Assembly (NCBI GenBank): GCA_027577415.1
Contig: JANBQS010000925.1
Location: 1-10,378 of the forward strand
DNA from: Coemansia sp. RSA 922
Taxonomy: Eukaryota > Kickxellomycota > Kickxellomycetes > Kickxellales > Kickxellaceae
DNA length: 10,378 nt
Direction: 5' to 3'
The translations under genes and the position numbers were made by a program. This document shows positions 6,647-10,378 of this stretch, one piece after another (positions within the stretch are counted from its first letter, which is position 1; each line of letters opens with the position of its first letter). A model generated the notes under the pieces. It searched no databases and was not told where the DNA came from. It saw only the letters and a list, made by a program, of their open reading frames with translations.

Positions 6647-7225
6647 ATGACTGACGCACGCCCTGACGAGTACTACGCCGAGGAAAAGAAGATGGTCGCC
6701 GGAGAGAACTACTTTGGCAACGACCCGAACCTCTCGCAACTACGCAAGGAGGCACGCCACAAGGTAAAGGCCCTGGCAGAGACTCGCGACGACCCGGAGC
6801 TCTTTAGCGAAAGCATCAAGAATCTGCTAGGCACTGTCGTTGACGACCAAGTAATAATAGAGAGTCCTGTCTATTTTGACTACGGCAAGAACACGCATGT
6901 GGGCAAATGCTTTTACATGAACGCCATGTGCACCATCCTGGACTGTGCGCGCGTAGACATTGGCGACCATGTCTTGTTCGGACCCAATGTGCAGATCTAC
7001 ACGGCTGAGCACCCAGTCGACCCAGCTACTCGCTTGAAGGGCCTGGAATCTGCTCGCCCGATAAAGATCGGAAACAACGTGTGGGTCGGCGGCAGTTCGA
7101 CCATTCTGGCTGGCGTCACGATCGGCGATGGCGTCACTGTTGCTGCTGGCTCTGTCGTCACCAAAGACGTGCCTGACAACGTCGTCGTCGCCGGTGTTCC
7201 TGCTCGCATTGTCAAGCGCCTCTGA
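6647..7225 (+). CDS. Maltose/galactoside O-acetyltransferase-like hexapeptide-repeat enzyme
   Basis: Intronless, 192 residues, close to the usual ~185-205 of the LacA/Maa/NodL family. These enzymes move the acetyl group of acetyl-CoA to a hydroxyl of a sugar and work as cytosolic trimers of left-handed beta-helices. The N-terminal Mac domain is seen in KKMVAGENYFGNDPNLSQLR (about 14-33). The coiled hexapeptide repeats run from ~68 to 185 (PVYFDYGKNTHVG, NNVWVGG, GVTIGDGVTVAAGSVV, VVAGVPARIV). The catalytic His of the family is His122 in YTAEHPVD, with the conserved Trp in NNVWVGG (~146). The start is the ATG in a GCC-ATG context after a CT-rich leader, with no earlier in-frame ATG. Fungi carry such genes (yeast YJL218W), so bacterial origin need not be recent. 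The true substrate cannot be read from sequence. Confidence 0.93.
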   Translation: MTDARPDEYYAEEKKMVAGENYFGNDPNLSQLRKEARHKVKALAETRDDPELFSESIKNLLGTVVDDQVIIESPVYFDYGKNTHVGKCFYMNAMCTILDCARVDIGDHVLFGPNVQIYTAEHPVDPATRLKGLESARPIKIGNNVWVGGSSTILAGVTIGDGVTVAAGSVVTKDVPDNVVVAGVPARIVKRL

Positions 7226-7383
7226 GTACAGCCAATCAAGGCCCGTGATTTAATCACAAAATCTGTAGTGAAGGGCAAAGATAGGCTTGAGATGGGCCGA
7301 TATTCATTTTTTTGTTTCACTAGTCTTGAATTTATCGATTCCGTTACTTGTTTTTATTTTTAAGCTTAATCAAGGGATAAAAA

Positions 7384-8063
7384 ATGTTTGGCATTCGCGC
7401 TGCTATTAGACACGCCGCTGTGGCTCGTACGACCGTTGCTCGCTGCGCCCCTTCAGCGTGTAAGTAGCGAATTAAAAAAGAGCAGTCTAGACACGTGAAG
7501 CAAAAACTCGATAAGCATTTGGGCATCGTAGCACTGCCTTTAAGCTATAGGCGGCGAATAAAGCACTGTGGAAAGCATTGATAGTTGCTACGTTTGAATT
7601 GAAGGCGAAATGCTCACAGATCAGCGCAGACCAGATTGTGAAACCTTGCGGACAACATACGATGGCGATCCCAGGCAGCGATTATCTGAGCTTTGACTAA
7701 CGCACAGTCTTTCATTTCTTTTTTGTAGTGATTTCGCGCCGCCTGTACTCGGACCACCCTGAGGAGACGTACGAGCAGTTCACCAACCGCTATGTCAAGT
7801 TCTTTGAGAACGTCGACGATACCTTTGAGCTTAAGCGCGGACTGAACAACTGCTTTGCCTACGATATTGTCCCCGATGTCGCTATCTGCGAAGCTGCTCT
7901 GCGTGCCGCACGCCGCCTAGACGACTATGCAACTGGTGCTCGTGTGTTCGAGGCACTCAAGATCAGAATCGACAAGGAGTCTGACTACCACAACTACCTG
8001 CAGGCCCTTAAGCCAGTCAAGGATGAGCTCGGCATTCAGACCAAGGAGGAGCTTGGCCTTTAA
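7384..8063 (+). CDS. COX6: Cytochrome c oxidase subunit VI (COX6 / human COX5A homologue)
   Basis: Spliced CDS join(7384..7459, 7729..8063), 136 residues. This nuclear-encoded subunit of respiratory complex IV sits on the matrix side of the inner mitochondrial membrane. Exon 1 encodes a typical mitochondrial presequence (MFGIRAAIRHAAVARTTVAR: Arg-rich, no acidic residues), likely cleaved before the SDHPEETYE segment. The mature part carries the family pattern: EETYEQFTNRYVKFFENVDD, then LKRGLNNCFAYDIVP and the helical PDVAICEAALRAARRLDDYATGARVFEALK, ending KDELGIQTKEELGL. Length and domain order match fungal Cox6. The phase-1 junction creates a Leu codon (T|TG). Without splicing the second exon has no ATG, so the intron is required. 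It converges with the LAMTOR3-like gene, 145 bases apart. No poly(A) hexamer is obvious. Confidence 0.95.
7460..7728 (+). other. Intron of COX6 (269 nt)
   Basis: The donor is GTAAGT, the branch site GACTAAC is at 7695-7701, and the acceptor is TTTTTTGTAG ending at 7728, 28 bases from the branch adenosine. In-frame TAG right after the donor would stop a retained transcript. I looked for a snoRNA or other RNA inside and saw no convincing box C/D or H/ACA pattern. A CACGTG lies at about 7490-7495. Confidence 0.9.
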
Positions 8064-8208
8064 ATGCAAAATGGATAGAATTCTTCTTTGGAGAGTATTG
8101 CTTTTGAAAATAGATGCGAAACTGAGGATGTAGCAACAAAAGAATGGCGTGCTGTGAAGAGCACGTAGAAAGTGTGATATTGCCAGGCTTCAATACAGGG
8201 ATTGCAAG

Positions 8209-8667
8209 CTACGCTTGCTGGTGCTTGTGGCTGGACACCTCCTCGCTGACTCCAGAGAGGACCTTTAGACACTCGCAGATGCGGCTTACTAGGTTGTGGA
8301 TCATGCCCATGTTGCAGATATCGTCGCTTACGATGGTTCCGTAGTACATGCCAACGCGGAACTGGACAACCCTCATCGCGCCGTAAAACAGCGTCACTAT
8401 TTTGCTCGATCCAATCTGCAGCATCTTGGTGTCGTCAAACGCATCGTAGCACTTGTCTATCAGCGCATCCTCAAACTGGGGCTCGTGAAACTCTGGAAGC
8501 GCCTCGCGGAATATCGCCGCATGGTCAGTGTCAGTGACTGTCACCAGCATTAGTCCGTCAATGCTGTCTATTGCCTCTCGCAGCATATAACCAAACGGCC
8601 CATCGTCTAAGACGCCGGGAGAAGGCGACCGTGACTCCATCAGCTCGCGTTCAATTTCCAAATCCAT
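8209..8667 (-). CDS. LAMTOR3: LAMTOR3-like Roadblock protein (Ragulator subunit, TORC1 signalling)
   Basis: 152 residues from ATG 8665-8667 (MDLEIERELM); no earlier in-frame ATG. LAMTOR3 (MP1) pairs with LAMTOR2 in Ragulator, which holds Rag GTPases on the lysosome or vacuole so that TORC1 can sense amino acids. The match is a Roadblock/LC7 fold: a helix then IDGLMLVTVTDTDH (compare the VEGLHAIVVSDRDG region of animal LAMTOR3), an acidic loop, KMLQIGSSKIVTLFYGAMRVVQFRV and a C-terminal helix LVSRICECLKVL. The 'VVQF' strand is a good family marker. It is longer than the ~124-residue human protein because of an N-terminal acidic extension and a polar tail. It lies 152 bases downstream of EMC10 on the same strand, with its own AT-rich upstream region. 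The Roadblock call is firm; assignment to LAMTOR3 over another Roadblock subunit is probable. Confidence 0.8.
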   Translation of the reverse strand: MDLEIERELMESRSPSPGVLDDGPFGYMLREAIDSIDGLMLVTVTDTDHAAIFREALPEFHEPQFEDALIDKCYDAFDDTKMLQIGSSKIVTLFYGAMRVVQFRVGMYYGTIVSDDICNMGMIHNLVSRICECLKVLSGVSEEVSSHKHQQA

Positions 8668-8819
8668 AGCACAAGTACAAGATAGTGATAATATCAAATA
8701 GTTACTTATTTAAAAAAAATGTTTAGCGCGTTGATGACGATTTTTGTTACGATCTTGAGATTGGCCAAATATACGTTATGAGATTACATGTGATACATGG
8801 TTGAAAAAAAGAAAGTGTA

Positions 8820-9494
8820 CTAGCGCCTGGCGTTCCCCTCTGGCTGTGGTTCTTCGCCACCAAGCAACAAAAGGAGTGCAAGAGGAACCAAATAGTACCA
8901 GTACTTTGCCAAGAATCCCTTTTGTGGCTCAGGCTGCTTCTCCTTGCCCGTCGATGCGTCGATGCTAGCAGCAACAGCCAGCTGAGGCGTCGGTCCCTGT
9001 ACACGTCTTTTCACCAGCGTCTTGGCCACAAATTTCGGCACATCGGCTAGCGAACCCTTCAAGCAGTTGCTGCCCTTGCCTGCATCGTAGTCGACGCGGA
9101 ACACGCTGCCACCCTCGGTCTCGTGCAAAACAAAAGTCTCTTCAACTTTCTTCTCTCCATTCAGACGACACCGCTTGATAGCAAGAACATGCTGAGCACC
9201 GCTATTCTGTGAGCGCAATAGTACTGAGTAGTAGTGGTCTGCACTTAGAACTTGCTTGCCTGCGTCTAAGAGCGCTGGCGTGTCTTTGGCGCTAATGGAC
9301 TGGTACAGGGCGGTCTCGTTTTGGAGCACGCGAATCTCGCCGCGCTGAACAAATTCCTTTGACTCTAGATTGTGAAACACATCGAATGTGTCGGTGGTCA
9401 GGGTTGTTGTCTGTTCTGTGAGGCCTGCGGCTATGACAGAGAATACCAATGTGCTTAGGAACACCAAGATGGTTATCGCTCGTACGCTGCGCAT
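8820..9494 (-). CDS. EMC10: ER membrane protein complex subunit 10 (EMC10)
   Basis: Intronless, 224 residues from ATG 9492-9494. EMC10 is a lumenal subunit of the ER membrane protein complex, which inserts tail-anchored and multipass proteins. Residues 1-23 are a signal peptide (basic SVRAIT, then hydrophobic ILVFLSTLVFSVIAAG). The lumenal domain (~25-190) has a glycosylation sequon NET at 59 and two Cys (109, 144) that could pair, as in EMC10. The C-terminus (GFLAKYWYYLVPLALLLLLGG, about 193-213) closely follows the family's KYW-Y-x-x-P membrane segment, and a short polar tail ends it. Three more open codons lie upstream but without ATG. It is divergent from the broken right-arm gene and leads in tandem to LAMTOR3. 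Confidence 0.92.
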   Translation of the reverse strand: MRSVRAITILVFLSTLVFSVIAAGLTEQTTTLTTDTFDVFHNLESKEFVQRGEIRVLQNETALYQSISAKDTPALLDAGKQVLSADHYYSVLLRSQNSGAQHVLAIKRCRLNGEKKVEETFVLHETEGGSVFRVDYDAGKGSNCLKGSLADVPKFVAKTLVKRRVQGPTPQLAVAASIDASTGKEKQPEPQKGFLAKYWYYLVPLALLLLLGGEEPQPEGNARR

Positions 9495-9638
9495 TCTCAC
9501 CAAAGAGTAAATAAAAAAACTGATAAGGTCGCCGTGGTGTCAGCGCCAATTAATGTAATAGCTAATAAGAAAGAAACACAGAAGAAATGGCAAGTTTATC
9601 AAAAAAGCAAATCGAGGAAGTTAAGTGTGGTCTCAGCT

Positions 9639-9783
9639 AAAAGATGCTAATCAACTCGCAAACTGACTCAGCGGCTCGTTTGTTCGCAAATGCGGCTCAA
9701 CATGTTTTAATTGTAAGAATATGACGTCAGAGAATATCACCAAGAAAATTTTACCACCACTAGACAATAATGTTCTAGGAGCG
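9639..9783 (+). promoter_or_regulatory. Conserved upstream region of the right repeat copy, with CRE palindrome
   Basis: It matches the left arm's 601-744 and keeps TGACGTCA (9722-9729) inside the same long identical block (from TTGTAAGAATATG to ACCAAGAAA). It lies between EMC10, which reads leftward, and the dead right-arm gene. Whether it still drives transcription is unknown. Confidence 0.45.
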
Positions 9784-10378
9784 ATGTAAATGGTTTACGA
9801 CGAGCTGAAGGATCGTGGCAAGTCTGACCCTGACATCGTGCTAGACCCGTTTGGTGAAGGCACTATGCAACTTTTTCGTTCCCTGGTAGAGAATGTGCCC
9901 TTCTAAACAAATACAATATTTTGCAACCACTCATGGAAGGAATTACTAAACTCCACCCGTCTGACACATACAAAAATTCGAGTTTATTTGATGATAATAA
10001 CAAATAGATGGTGAATTCATACTTCCAGTGTCTAGTCAACCTGATGTACGATGTGGCAACAAAGCAGACAACTGAATACGCCCGGTCTGGACATACGGAT
10101 AAATCTGTCCCCACTTTGGAGTTTAATCTTGTTGACCACCAGAACAGTGTCCTTGCCAACAGTAAAGGTCTAAAGATGGGCCATGTATTTTCTACCCCCG
10201 TCAGTCCAAAAACATTCCCAATGTCCACATCATCATCAAGGGGAAGCAGAAAAGCATGCCACACACAATTGACAACAAAACATTGGGTCAGATCGCCGAC
10301 TACCAGTACAGGTCTGGAAGGTGCAGCATAATCGCGCGTTTGTGCCGGTCCTTCTCCTTCATGGTACGCAGTTGGACT
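9784..10378 (+). pseudogene. Decayed FunK1-like / PD-(D/E)XK-like gene, right copy (5' part only)
   Basis: This copy aligns with the left one but is clearly dead. Breaks seen: TAA at 9787-9789; a one-base deletion that makes TAA at 9904-9906; TAG at 10005-10007; and a second one-base deletion near 10190 that shifts the frame just before the PRQSKN-like segment. It also has the missing base near 10306-10312 shared with the left copy. The Asp of the nuclease-like core is Gly (GGC, 10179-10181) and the Glu is Lys (AAG, 10238-10240), so both presumed catalytic acids are lost. Between 10008 and 10331 a 107-codon ORF remains open, but it is only the tail of this decayed frame and not a gene. The fragment ends at the contig end. 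Family assignment is as for the left copy: FunK1-like probable, not proven. Confidence 0.6.

Larger units (their letters stand above)
9639..10378 (+). repeat. Right arm of the ~740-bp diverged inverted repeat
   Basis: Plus-strand copy of the left-arm sequence. Homology begins at about 9639 (AAAAGATGCTAATCAAC) and runs to the last base. The last 77 bases are the perfect reverse complement of bases 1-77, and the first difference is at the 78th base (A against G). The segment holds the upstream region and the 5' part of the repeat-family gene, again reading outward. Confidence 0.9.

Noticed and set aside
6285..6654. Short plus-strand ORFs (60 and 73 codons) between 6285 and 6654
   Set aside because: They lie across the 3' end of one gene and the leader of the next, with low-complexity translation from CT-rich DNA.
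6647..7225. Recent bacterial gene transfer for the acetyltransferase
   Set aside because: The gene lacks introns and the family is common in bacteria, but fungi widely carry it and its base use does not stand out from its neighbours by eye.
7460..7728. snoRNA hosted in the COX6 intron
   Set aside because: No paired C and D boxes or H/ACA arrangement could be seen.
10008..10331. 107-residue ORF on the plus strand as a gene
   Set aside because: It is the remnant frame of the decayed right-arm copy. It follows an in-frame TAG and changes into a wrong frame after a one-base deletion near 10190.
1..10378. Linear plasmid, virus or giant transposon with terminal inverted repeats
   Set aside because: The perfect repeat is exactly 77 bases, the arms are decayed gene copies, and the interior is spliced fungal housekeeping genes with no replication, capsid or transposase gene.
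1..10378. tRNA, rRNA or CRISPR array
   Set aside because: No cloverleaf, rRNA-like or regularly spaced repeat sequence was seen on either strand.

Overview
This window is a gene-dense piece of a eukaryotic, almost certainly fungal, nuclear genome. The evidence is short introns with GTAAG donors, TGCTAAC/GACTAAC branch sites and TAG acceptors, short pyrimidine-rich leaders, and housekeeping genes for mitochondria, ER, lysosome/vacuole and DNA repair. A Ragulator LAMTOR3-like gene, a multicopy gene fragment resembling the N-terminal part of fungal FunK1 proteins, and compact genes suggest an early-diverging fungus, possibly Kickxellomycotina. That placement is inference; no marker here proves it.

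Layout: (1) 1-744 is the left arm of a long, diverged inverted repeat, holding a broken minus-strand gene. (2) 842-2172, plus: RAD57/XRCC3-like RAD51 paralogue with one 95-nt intron. (3) 2222-4093, minus: 623-residue RING-type protein, convergent with RAD57. (4) 4094-4433: divergent intergenic region with an odd ATG-less ORF. (5) 4434-6331, plus: an acidic disordered protein followed by a protein of eleven-residue repeats with a C-terminal membrane hairpin. These are either one spliced gene or two genes touching at TAATG. (6) 6647-7225, plus: maltose/galactoside O-acetyltransferase-like hexapeptide enzyme. (7) 7384-8063, plus: COX6 (cytochrome c oxidase subunit VI/5A) with one 269-nt intron. 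(8) 8209-8667, minus: LAMTOR3-like Roadblock protein. (9) 8820-9494, minus: EMC10. (10) 9639-10378: right arm of the inverted repeat, a more decayed plus-strand copy of the left-arm gene.

The central genes do not form one pathway; they are an ordinary syntenic block of single-copy genes. The unusual part is the frame around them. Both ends carry copies of the same gene pointing outward, and the outermost 77 bases are perfectly identical in inverted orientation. Identity stops at exactly 77 bases, a common assembler k-mer length. The perfect ends are therefore best read as contig breaks inside a dispersed repeat family, not as true terminal repeats of a linear replicon. The two diverged arms inside them are real. 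I found no convincing new defence or mobile system. The best leads are the decaying PD-(D/E)XK-like/FunK1-like family with a strikingly conserved upstream segment, the eleven-residue-repeat membrane protein and its ambiguous gene structure, and a RING domain ending in Asp.
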